Shown here in pieces: positions 1-9,126 of a stretch of 64,000 bases of DNA (position 1 is the stretch's first letter; each line of letters opens with the position of its first letter). The notes under the pieces are model-generated. The model was given only the letters and a program-made list of their open reading frames with translations. It did not search any database and was not told where the DNA came from. The stretch covers positions 1-64,000 of the forward strand of contig NKYR01000113.1 in assembly GCA_003184365.1 (NCBI GenBank), read 5' to 3'. The DNA is from Evernia prunastri (taxonomy: Eukaryota; Ascomycota; Lecanoromycetes; Lecanorales; Parmeliaceae). Position numbers and translations under genes: made by a program.

Positions 1-13
1 TTGCTACCTCACA
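1..13 (+). repeat. Terminal 13 bp of the 5' LTR
   Basis: TTGCTACCTCACA is identical to 6410-6422, the end of the 3' LTR. The rest of the 5' LTR lies upstream of the window. Confidence 0.85.
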
Positions 14-25
14 GTTCTAATAGCT
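14..25 (+). promoter_or_regulatory. Putative primer-binding site of the self-priming type
   Basis: The bases directly after the 5' LTR do not start with TGG, as expected for a tRNA primer site. Instead CTAATAGCT (17-25) is the exact reverse complement of AGCTATTAG at 6309-6317 in the 3' LTR, about 35 bp after the TATA-like box, where the transcript should begin. Self-priming from the transcript 5' end is established for Tf1 and related fungal Ty3 elements. The match here is 9 bp, with a 3-base stretch next to the LTR (14-16) unpaired. A short hairpin (CTCCG at 24-28 with CGGAG at 35-39) overlaps the site. Confidence 0.5.
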
Positions 26-53
26 CCGTTTGCACGGAGCTGCCCAGCTAGCT

Positions 54-1066
54 ATGGCAAGTAATTCGCGAAATGTTTCTATTAACTTGCGAAGTAGGAG
101 CATCCCACCCAACGGTTCTAGAGACGCTTCGGTACACGCAGGCGATGGCGACAGCCACACAGGTGACTCTCGTCAACGCACGCCTGCTTCGCAATCCGGC
201 GACCAAGACGTCACTCGTGGTACCGGTGCGACTTCCAGTAACACGGTCGGTGGAAATGGCGATCGTGGACACTCCGCACCCACCGACCCTACGCCTCCTA
301 GTGACGACCCTCGCTTCGCAGGCTTGACACCAGTCCAACGCTTTCGACTCATGGAGCTTGAGGCTGAGAAGCAAGTCGCTACCGAAAAGCTCAAGTTGAC
401 CGAAATGCAGAACACGCGAGGACATCGTCGCGAGCACAGCGACGACCACTATCGCGATGCGAATCGCAAGAAGGCAAGCGTCACCAAGGTGCTCGATACG
501 CAGCACCTCAACAACTACAATGCCGCAGTCATGTTTCTTCGCGACTGCGAGGATTACATCGCCTCGGCACCTCGCAGCGAGATCGCTTGGTGACCGATGC
601 GGAACGCATGGAAGCTTTGCGCGATAGGGTGCTAGAGAAAATCCCTCTGGAAGCAATGAAAGAGGCGACTCAACCTATCACCTATGCTGCGCTGCTTCAG
701 CAATACCAAGGCATAGAGCAAAGGCTGCGAAGAACAAAAGAGTTACCTGCGCTGGATAAGACTCGTCCTGGCGACAAGACAAATACCCAGGGGAACGGAA
801 GTCAATCGCATGCTAAGCCGAGAGGGCCGCATGCTAAAGACCAGCGGAAGAGTTCGTCCTCTTCGGCGTCGCACGGCCAAAAGCCAAGGCGAACTAAACC
901 CGAAGGCGGCGACTCTGATGCTAAGCACAAGAAACCTCTTTCCGAGATCCAGTGCTGGGATTGTCAGCAACATGGGCACTTTAAGGGCTCACCCGAATGT
1001 GCGAACTATGTTGCGAGCAATGAAAGTCGCAATCAAGGCTCTGGTAAGGGAAAAGGCAAAGCCTAA
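54..1066 (+). pseudogene. gag: Chromovirus gag, frameshifted and probably internally deleted
   Basis: Gag would form the capsid and bind element RNA. Translation most plausibly starts at ATG 54 (MASNSRNVS). The first frame runs through a Ser/Gly-rich N-terminus and the capsid-like motif FLRDCEDYIASAP, then stops at 591-593. Gag-like coding resumes in another frame before 587 (DRLVTDAERMEA) and continues to TAA 1064-1066, through a Lys/Ser-rich basic region and a zinc knuckle CWDCQQHGHFKGSPEC. The knuckle spacing is CX2CX4HX6C, against the usual CX2CX4HX4C. In related elements about 100 residues normally lie between the two motifs now brought together, so a deletion as well as a frameshift near 570-587 is likely; that comparison is from memory of the family. 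The stop TAA overlaps the pol ATG. Confidence 0.75.
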
Positions 1067-4000
1067 TGCTCGCCGCTGGAGCATTGGGTTTGCCACCTAC
1101 CAAGCGGCGACCTCGCTCTCTAGTATTGAGAGGCGAAATCACTACGCCTACGGGCAAGCGTGATGTTACTGCCCTGGTGGATACCGGTGGCGAGGAAATC
1201 TTTGTGTCGCAGTCTTTTATCAAAGATGCGCAGATTCCTGATTCCAAGCAAGTGCCAACTATGGTCCACGCCATTGATGGTCATCAGATAACCTCGTATG
1301 GGGTTCATGACCTAGCATTCGGTCTCGCAGACAGTCGAGGACGAAAGCAAGAGGGTACCTTGAAGGCGTATGCCGTGGACATGCGAGGATACGACCTTAT
1401 TCTCGGTTACCCTTGGATCTACGATGTCGATCCTGACATTCATTGGCGCGAGCAGTTCTGGACCTATCGCGATCCTCCCAAGGATGCTGGGAAGCAGGCG
1501 GACATCGCAATTGTGGATGTCGAGCAGTTTGCGGCCTTGGCAAATGCCGCAGTGGTATATGGACAGGGTCAGGCGTATGTCGCTGTCCCATATGAGGTTC
1601 TTTCCGAAAGTAGCAATATCGGCTACGACGGAGCTGCGCGATGTGGTGCTACTCAATTGGACGAACCTGGCATACCAGAGCAGCTGGAGTGCGTGTCGGA
1701 AGTCTTCTCGGAAGAACTGTCTGATAGTCTCAACACGCACGATCAGGTCGAGCACCCAATAGACTTGCTACCTGACAGACTACCTAGGGGTGGTCCAATT
1801 TACAATATGTCGCATGATGAGCTCGCAGTGATCAGGGAGTACCTGGCCAGTGCACTTGAGAAGAAGTGGATTCGACCCTCAAGTAGCCCAATTGGCTCGC
1901 CTGTGCTTTTCGTCAAGAAAGCAGACGGTTCATTGCGACTTTGTGTTGATTATCGAGGACTCAACGAGGTAACCACCAAGAATAATTACCCGTTGCCGTT
2001 GCTCTCAGAGACCTTGGAAAGGTTTGCACATGCTAAGCACTTTACCAAGGTGGATATTCGCAATGCGTATCATCGAATACGGGTGCGAAAGGGAGACGAG
2101 TGGAAAACCGCCTTTCGAACTCGCTATGGTCAGTTTGAGTACCAGGTTATGCCTTTCGGCCTCGCAAATGCCCCCGCAACCTTTCAGTCTTATGTGAACA
2201 AAGCACTCAAGCCATATATCGACGTCTTCTGCGTGGTATACTTGGATGACGTGCTAATCTACTCTGAGACTGAAGACTTGCATTGGGAGCATGTGCGTAA
2301 GGTGCTTCGCGCGCTACTGGAGCATCGTCTCTATGCGAAGTTATCGAAATGTGCATTTAACCGCAGCGAAGTTACCTTTTTGGGGTTCGTAGTGAACCAG
2401 CGTGGCATTCAAATGGAACAGTCACGCATTGATGCTATCACTGAGTGGCCAGAACCAGAATCTGCAAAGGACATACTGGTTTTTCTGGGGTTCGCAGGGT
2501 TTTATCGGCGATTCGTGAAAGGGTTTTCACAGATAGCTGCGCCCTTGACCGACCTCACACGAGGGGCAAAGAAGGGTCAAGTCAGACCGCCCTTCGTGTT
2601 TGGTCAGGAAGCACGCGAGGCTTTCGAAACACTCAAGCGATTCTTTACCACCGCACCTATCCTAGAACATTACGATTGGGAGAAAGCACTAAGAATGGAA
2701 ACTGACGCTTCCGATGCTGGTGCGGGTGGCGTGCTTAGCCAGCTAAGCACGGATGGACAGTGGCATCCCATTGCGTTCTACAGCTACAAGTTCAAAGGAC
2801 CTGAGACGCGCTGGGATACACACGACAAGGAGCTCTATGCGATCGTGCTAGGCTTTAAGAATTGGAGGCACTACCTGCAGGGTAGCAAGCACCACATTCG
2901 TGTGATATCAGATCACAACAACTTGCGTTATTTTATGACGACAAAGGAGCTCACTGCGAAGCAGATTCGCTGGGCTGAGAAGTTAGCTGCGTTTGACTTT
3001 ACCATTGAGTACCGCAAGGGAAAACTCAACCCTGCGGATGCGCCGTCAAGAAGGCCTGACATTATCAAACCGGACGGTAGCGAGGATAACAATGATGGTT
3101 TCCTTCCTACCTTGCGAAACAAACTTCGCAATCAGGAGTATCAGCCTGATTTGCAGGAACGCAATGGCGTTCCTGCTACAGTCAAACTTGCAGCATTGAC
3201 GGAGCAACTGGACGGCATTGCCGTCGCAGATACCCAAGTCATGGACTTGGATGAGAAAGTGCTCGATAGACAGACACGCATTCTAGATGCTGCGATGTCG
3301 TCCCGACTTCTGGTTCACCAGGTTTTGGAGTCGGAGAGGTCCTACTTAGAGCTGCGAGAACCTATGGTAGCATGGTTACTCAAATTGCAACGCAAGGACG
3401 CTTTCGTTGTGAACGAAGAGTGGCGCCAGAAGTTCGCAGCTAAGCAGGATGAGCTTTCGAAATGGGGAGTCGGCGAGGATGGACTGCTACGTCGTGGCCT
3501 TGCAGTTTATGTTCCAAGCGACCCTGCTACGAAGGAAGAAATCCTTCGCATGAATCATGATGATCCCAGTGCTGGGCATTTTGCGCGCAAGCGCACTGAA
3601 GAAGGCATCAGGTCCAAGTACTTCTGGCCGGGCATGCTAAATGACATAACCGAGTATGTTCGCACTTGCCCAGATTGTCAGCGAGTGCGAGTTCATCACC
3701 ATAAGCCTTATGGCGAATTGTCGCCAATACCACCAGGTGGCGTGAATCCATTTCACACGGTGACTATGGACTTCATTACAGATATGCCACCTGCGAGGGA
3801 TCCTTACACTGGCAAGACGTGCGACTCTATCTTGGTTCTAGTGGACAAGTTGACAAAACACGCAACGTACATCGCCACCAGAAAGGATTTGAAAGCAGAC
3901 GGACTTGCGGACATAATGTGGCGGGAGTTCGTATCATTGCGAGGAATGATGCGCAATCTGATATCAGATCGCGGCTCTCTGTTTACAACCAAGTTCTGGA

Positions 4001-4896
4001 CAACGCTATGCTGGCACTTAGGTGCGAAGCGAAAACTTAGCACTGCGTTTCACCCTCAGACGGATGGTCAGACTGAGAGGCAAAATCAAGTTCTCGAACA
4101 TTACTTGCGAGTGTACTGCAACTACAAGCAAGATAACTGGCCCGAGCTTTTGCCCATGGCTGCGTTCGCATATAACAATAGCGTGCACGCAGCCACTGAA
4201 AGAACTCCACATGAGATGCTCATGGGATATACTGCGGACCTGGGAAGCGCTCCTGAGGACAGGATCCTAAGGGGAGAAGCACCGCTTGCGACAGAGCGAG
4301 CAGAATGGTTGCGAGAAACCAGATCGCGGCTGAAAGGTCTTTGGGAGCGAGCTGCGAAGCAACAAGCGAAGTACTACAATAGCAATCATAAGCCTATCGT
4401 CTTTCAAGAAGGAGACAAGGTACTATTGCGAAGCTTGAACATACGCACTCTGCGACCAAAGAAGAAACTTGATCACAGACAGCTTGGACCCTTTAGGGTG
4501 CTTGAGAAAATAGGCTCTCAGGCTTATAAGCTGGACCTTCCTGATAGGTATGGAGCGATTCATCCTGTGTTTCATGTGTCGCTGCTAGAACCGTGGCACT
4601 CGCGAGGCGATGATCCGGAACCGCAAGCAGTCCTGATTGACGACGAAGAGGAGTGGGAGGTCGAGAAGGTGCTTGATAAAAGAGTTCGCAGAGGCGAGAC
4701 TGAGTATCTAATCGGCTGGAAAGACTCCCCACCCTACGAAGCTTCGTGGGAACCGATGGAGCACCTCGAAAATGCTAAAGACGCAATCAGGGACTTCGAG
4801 CGAGCAAGGGAGTCATACAAGCCAACACTCAAAGCGAAGCAGAAAGCGCAAGTATCGCAGGGTGTCAAGAAGCGAGGCAGGCCACGAAAGCAGTAG
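1066..4896 (+). CDS. pol: Chromovirus Pol polyprotein (PR-RT-RH-IN-chromodomain), intact
   Basis: This 1276-aa uninterrupted frame encodes the enzymes for reverse transcription and integration. Visible in order: aspartic protease with ALVDTGG (Asp39); reverse transcriptase with the catalytic VVYLDD (residues 391-396); RNase H with ETDASDAGAGG (Asp547); integrase zinc domain ending in CPDC (about 868); integrase core Asp902, Asp968, Glu1004 with D-35-E spacing; and a C-terminal chromodomain (about 1195-1245; EYLIGWKDSPPYEASWEP) that in this branch directs integration to heterochromatin. The ATG overlaps the gag stop as TAATG, so a stop-restart mechanism could start Pol. No key residue is missing, so the protein could still be active and could mobilise copies with a good gag. 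Confidence 0.95.
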   Translation: MLAAGALGLPPTKRRPRSLVLRGEITTPTGKRDVTALVDTGGEEIFVSQSFIKDAQIPDSKQVPTMVHAIDGHQITSYGVHDLAFGLADSRGRKQEGTLKAYAVDMRGYDLILGYPWIYDVDPDIHWREQFWTYRDPPKDAGKQADIAIVDVEQFAALANAAVVYGQGQAYVAVPYEVLSESSNIGYDGAARCGATQLDEPGIPEQLECVSEVFSEELSDSLNTHDQVEHPIDLLPDRLPRGGPIYNMSHDELAVIREYLASALEKKWIRPSSSPIGSPVLFVKKADGSLRLCVDYRGLNEVTTKNNYPLPLLSETLERFAHAKHFTKVDIRNAYHRIRVRKGDEWKTAFRTRYGQFEYQVMPFGLANAPATFQSYVNKALKPYIDVFCVVYLDDVLIYSETEDLHWEHVRKVLRALLEHRLYAKLSKCAFNRSEVTFLGFVVNQRGIQMEQSRIDAITEWPEPESAKDILVFLGFAGFYRRFVKGFSQIAAPLTDLTRGAKKGQVRPPFVFGQEAREAFETLKRFFTTAPILEHYDWEKALRMETDASDAGAGGVLSQLSTDGQWHPIAFYSYKFKGPETRWDTHDKELYAIVLGFKNWRHYLQGSKHHIRVISDHNNLRYFMTTKELTAKQIRWAEKLAAFDFTIEYRKGKLNPADAPSRRPDIIKPDGSEDNNDGFLPTLRNKLRNQEYQPDLQERNGVPATVKLAALTEQLDGIAVADTQVMDLDEKVLDRQTRILDAAMSSRLLVHQVLESERSYLELREPMVAWLLKLQRKDAFVVNEEWRQKFAAKQDELSKWGVGEDGLLRRGLAVYVPSDPATKEEILRMNHDDPSAGHFARKRTEEGIRSKYFWPGMLNDITEYVRTCPDCQRVRVHHHKPYGELSPIPPGGVNPFHTVTMDFITDMPPARDPYTGKTCDSILVLVDKLTKHATYIATRKDLKADGLADIMWREFVSLRGMMRNLISDRGSLFTTKFWTTLCWHLGAKRKLSTAFHPQTDGQTERQNQVLEHYLRVYCNYKQDNWPELLPMAAFAYNNSVHAATERTPHEMLMGYTADLGSAPEDRILRGEAPLATERAEWLRETRSRLKGLWERAAKQQAKYYNSNHKPIVFQEGDKVLLRSLNIRTLRPKKKLDHRQLGPFRVLEKIGSQAYKLDLPDRYGAIHPVFHVSLLEPWHSRGDDPEPQAVLIDDEEEWEVEKVLDKRVRRGETEYLIGWKDSPPYEASWEPMEHLENAKDAIRDFERARESYKPTLKAKQKAQVSQGVKKRGRPRKQ

Positions 4897-5489
4897 TGGA
4901 AACAAGAGGCGGGGGGGCCAGCAGGCAAGTTATTTGGCCCGCAGGCCAGCCACACCCACAAAGCTATCTACGGCCCGTAGGCCCGCAACCACACACCGCC
5001 AACCACCCAGACACACAAACAAACACGCGCCTATTGCGCCACGAGGCGCAGACCGAGAAAAAGAAGGGCCGCAAGGGCCAACACAAGGCAAAACACTGCT
5101 TAGCATTAGCCTACCCATTCCTCAAGCTGAGAAGCAAACCCCCTTACCAAACATAACCGCCAAGAGGCGGCGGGAGGTGGGAGGAGGGGGGGGCGAGCAG
5201 GAGGGGCAGCTGCGGCGTTAAACGCCCGCAAGGCAGCTACTTCCATTAGCCCAATTCACAGACTTGCGAGTTCGAGGTTGTCTCACCTTCCCACGCCCTG
5301 AGGGCGGGGGCAACGGGCTGGCCGCCAGCGGCCGCGTTGCGAGCAGCAAGCTGGTGGCGGGGAGGACGAAGGGGGGGGGAGGCGAGGAAGCTACGCCCCT
5401 CTGTCAGTCTGAAACCTCGTTCTGCTAGGCCGCCACATACAGATGAACTGGCCCTTAGGCCCGCGACGACGAGGAGTGCTGGGAGCCAC
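4897..5489 (+). other. Internal 3' non-coding tract and polypurine tract of the chromovirus
   Basis: This 593-bp stretch between the pol stop and the 3' LTR has no credible gene. It is rich in G runs and short palindromes such as GGCCGCCAGCGGCC near 5320. Just before the LTR a purine-rich segment (about 5471-5489, GAGGAGTGCTGGGAG) is the candidate plus-strand primer. Confidence 0.6.
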
Positions 5490-6422
5490 TGTCAACAAGT
5501 TAGCCTATCTCTATCGCCTTGCAGAAGACTTCGAGCATAGTCGCAAGCATTGCGCGGTGCAGCAGCTTGTTATTGGTGACGTTGAACAAGTGAGGTTTTC
5601 AATCACACTCAACTGTCACCTCAAGCATCGAATGCGCTGCGTTGATGCGAGGGCATCAAGCTTCTCATCGCAATAATGCGGTGAATGTCGCTCGAAGGGG
5701 CATCGCAAATGAGAAGAAAGGATATAGCACTTACTGATGAGGATGAGGATGATGGTGTTGTTGTGTTAGCAAGAAAGAAAGCAGAAAGGAAGTGAGGTTT
5801 TCAATTCCTTAGCGCGAATCGCGTTGCTGCCACAACAATGGGTCAATAACAAAGTCAACAATGGGACAATGAGACGTCTCAACAACAATAGCGATGCGCA
5901 ACTGCTGTCAATAAGGCCGCGCATCCTATTGACAAACGTGCTGCGCATTTAGCTACGGTGTTTCGATCTTAGCATATTCGATTTCATCAGCGCAATGGGA
6001 GGACGGTCATCTACAAGCACTGGACAACCCCAAATGGGTTGCGAGACACACGCAAAGCTGGAACTACGTCATGGCAGCCAAGAAGTCAGCAAATGGCCTC
6101 AGCAAACTCGCAGAGTCCTCGTTCTTAGTCGCAAGAGGCTCAGGGGCTGAACCTCCCAAGGGGAGAGGCAGTTGTAAGGGCAAGGGGCGGTGAGGCGGCT
6201 TGCGACGGCTAGGATCGGCATTGCTATGCCGCAAGGCATGAAGCCAGTTGGAATGCTTGGCAGGAGTCTTAAATATCCGCGCACCCACCTTGTTTCTTCT
6301 TCTTCCTTAGCTATTAGTTCACTTAGCAATCGAACGTATACTTCTACGCACCACGCTCATATAACTTCGCTTAGTGCCTAGCTGCTACGCAGTTCCATGA
6401 AAAGAGGCTTTGCTACCTCACA
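5490..6422 (+). repeat. 3' LTR of the chromovirus (933 bp)
   Basis: The LTR starts TGTCAACAAG at 5490, after the purine tract, and ends CTACCTCACA at 6422, giving TGT...ACA termini. The right end is fixed by identity to the first 13 bases of the window. The left end is inferred from the TG and the purine tract. It contains a TATA-like box and a likely R start near 6309. Confidence 0.75.
6269..6276 (+). promoter_or_regulatory. TATA-like box in the LTR
   Basis: TTAAATAT lies in an otherwise GC-balanced LTR, about 33-40 bp upstream of the AGCTATTAG at 6309 proposed as the transcript start. The spacing fits RNA polymerase II promoters of LTR elements. Confidence 0.5.
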
Positions 6423-7687
6423 ATTATCTATAAGAAATTTGTATTTGATTTTTATAACGAACTCTTAATATATACGAGCGAGTGAGTTTGAAATAATTTA
6501 TTTATAAATTTTAGATTCAAAGACGTTAAACTTATTAATATGATATATTAATAGAGCGAATATTATAAATACACTTTAAAGAGAGTTAGATAAGAGATCG
6601 CGAAGATTTCTGAATAGCGCTTAATTTAAAGTTTTTTCGAACGATTTTCACTGTAGTAAAGTTTGAAGAGATAAATAATATAGATTTATAAATAGATATT
6701 GACGTAGATATACGTCTTTTCGCTAATCATGAAAAGTTTAATCGTAATTTAATATTAAAGAAATAATTGATATAGAAATTATAGACGTAACGTTATTCGA
6801 AATGTTAGTAATACGTTATTTATTTAGTATCTTTTCTATAGCGAATATTAATATCATAAGACGTTATCGCTTATTAAAAAACTTATATACGCTGATTTTC
6901 TCTTCGAGATTTACGTATAAAGAACATTTCTTTATAAAGTACACGTTATTAACACGAATAATCTTCTTTTTAATTAGATTATATAATCGAAAGATAAATT
7001 CTTCTTTATAATTTAGAAGAATATACTTTTCGTTATAATTTACGAGTTTTTTCTAAATACGCTTTAACGCGTAAGCGATCGAATCGATAATACGCAAATA
7101 AAATAAAATAAGTCTTCGATAATATATATCTTCAAAGAATATAATTACGATTTTGATATTAAGCGATTATAAAATTAAATAATTGCTAATCGTCACGATT
7201 TTCGATTAGAAGAATTTATTAAGATTAAAACTTAATAGAATAAAATATATTTTATATAATAGAGTCTAATTAAAACGCTTCGTCGCATTATTTATTGATA
7301 TACTCGTTATTATTGTCGAAATAAATACTATAAATTTTAAAATCTAAGAATTTAAATAGACTTTAAATTTAAGAAATATAACGAAGATCTTACTTTTATG
7401 ACGAATATAGTAGACTTTAAAATAGTAGATAAAATCATCTTTGAATATTATAAAGTATCTAGCGTTATTAAAATCTATAGAAAATAGAGATTCTACGAGA
7501 TTATTATAAATAAATTTATCTAAACGAATATTAAATATAGTAAAACTATTATGAGAAACGATCTTTTGACGCTTTATAACACAGTATTCGCAGATATACT
7601 TCTTCGTAATATTTTTAATGAAATTCATATCTACTATTATATTAAAAAGCTTATTTAGATTTTGCTAATTTAAATAATTTATGCGAA

Positions 7688-8200
7688 TTGATTGATTGAT
7701 TGCTTAATACGCCTATCTAGTAAACTACTTTACTAATCAGTGAGTTCCTCGAATATTTGTAGCGCTGAAGAAACCTTTCGGACAAAAACTTCAACTTATC
7801 CTCTCGTGTTATCATTGTTGTCAACTCTTAGTCTTTGACTGTCAAGTTGTTGCCACAAACCACTGTCACTTCCGTTCTCTTTCAGTCTGCCGCTATTGTT
7901 TCCGTGATTGTCATAAATTAATCTTTAATNCCCGCCTCTAGAGGCGGGGGCGATCAGAGATACAAAAGTCAGAGAATAGAAGAGTCGGCGCAAAGAAGTA
8001 GAGAGATGTGCGGTGGTGTAATAGGGCTCCTAAGGAGCACAGCAGAAGGGAGAGCGTACTGTTTAGTTGAAGTTTTTGTCCAGAGGTTCGCCCTCAGGTT
8101 TCTTCAACGCCCAGCCGTAAAGCTGGTTCAGCGTTAATGTTACCCTCATTAGCTTACATCAAGTAGCTAGCATAGGCGTATAAAACAATCAATCAATCAA
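7688..8200. mobile_element. Fold-back/MITE element with TTGATTGATTGATTG termini, 513 bp, copy 1
   Basis: The left end (7688-7716) and the reverse complement of the right end (8172-8200) match at 27 of 29 positions and share ATACGCCTAT. Subterminal inverted segments also pair: GAAGAAACCT..GACAAAAACTTCAAC near 7767-7796 with its complement at 8066-8105, where the right arm has an insertion. The middle holds a perfect palindrome CCCGCCTCTAGAGGCGGG next to an N at 7930. There is no transposase frame, so it is non-autonomous. Its composition is normal, in sharp contrast with the RIPed flanks. A clear target-site duplication was not seen. Confidence 0.75.
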
Positions 8201-8870
8201 GATTATCTTTATTTATAAATCTATTATTACGTTATAAATAACTCGCGTTATATCGATTATCGAAATTTAAATAATTATCGTTAAAGTAGATATTAAAGCG
8301 AATTCCAATTTTAAGATCTTTATATACTTTAATTATAAAAAAATCGATTATTTTTATATTTTTAAAAATCAAAATAACGCGAATAAAAAGATTTATTATA
8401 AAATTTAAATAAATAAATTTATAATAAAGAAAAACAAAGTAGAAAATAACGCTTATAACTTTTTTTTCGATTTAAAAAAAAATAATCTTTTTTAAAATCA
8501 CGAAAAGAAGTATTTTAAAAATATATTTAACGAAAATTTCAAATAATCGCTTCGCACGCAGATCGTTTAAAATATCAATTACTTTATTATTTTAGAAGAA
8601 ACCGATATTTCGATTACATTAAAGTATATTATAATTAATATAATCTTGATTTCACAAATTTACGAAGAATTATAATTATAATCTTTTTCGCTAATTATAT
8701 TAAAACTTCTAAAAGATTATAACGAAAAATTATTTAAAAATCTTATAATTTATTATCTTTTATCAAATTTAAGCGTTACGAGTTATAATAAAAATATTAA
8801 TTTAATACTTATCGTTTTATTAAAGAATTACGATATTATATCTAATAAACTTTAAATAAATAAGTATAAG

Positions 8871-9126
8871 ATTGATTGATTGATTGATTGATTGATTGCT
8901 TAATACGCCTATCTAGTAAACTACTTTACTAATCAGGGAGTTCCTCGAATATTTGTAGCGCTGAAGAAACCTTTCGGACAAAAACTTCAACTTATCCTCT
9001 CGTGTTATCATTGTTGTCAACTCTTAGTCTTTGACTGTCAAGTTGTTGCCACAAACCACTGTCACTTCCGTTCTCTTTCAGTCTGCCGCTATTGTTTCCG
9101 TGATTGTCTCCTTCTATGCCTTCTTT
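8871..9126. mobile_element. Copy 2 of the TGATTGATTG element, left half only
   Basis: From the ATTG repeats through CGTGATTGTC (to about 9108) the sequence is almost identical to copy 1 (7688-7910); one visible difference is AATCAGTGAG against AATCAGGGAG. The terminal ATTG array is longer here (seven units). The right arm with its inverted terminus is missing. The inserted piece is flanked by a perfect 14-bp direct repeat, AATAAGTATAAGAT, at 8859-8872 and 9127-9140. Confidence 0.7.

Larger units (their letters stand above)
1..6422 (+). mobile_element. Ty3/gypsy chromovirus LTR retrotransposon, 5' LTR cut by the window edge
   Basis: This is a near-complete LTR retrotransposon. The first 13 bases of the window (TTGCTACCTCACA) repeat exactly at 6410-6422, so the window opens at the very end of the 5' LTR and the 3' LTR ends at 6422. 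Between them lie a damaged gag (54-1066), one uninterrupted pol frame (1066-4896) ending in a chromodomain, a G-rich non-coding tract and a purine-rich tract before the 3' LTR. The order protease-RT-RNase H-integrase-chromodomain defines the chromovirus branch of Ty3. The body has ordinary CpA/TpG content, unlike the RIPed DNA that follows, so insertion or last transposition was probably recent. The left target-site duplication is outside the window and cannot be checked. Confidence 0.95.
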
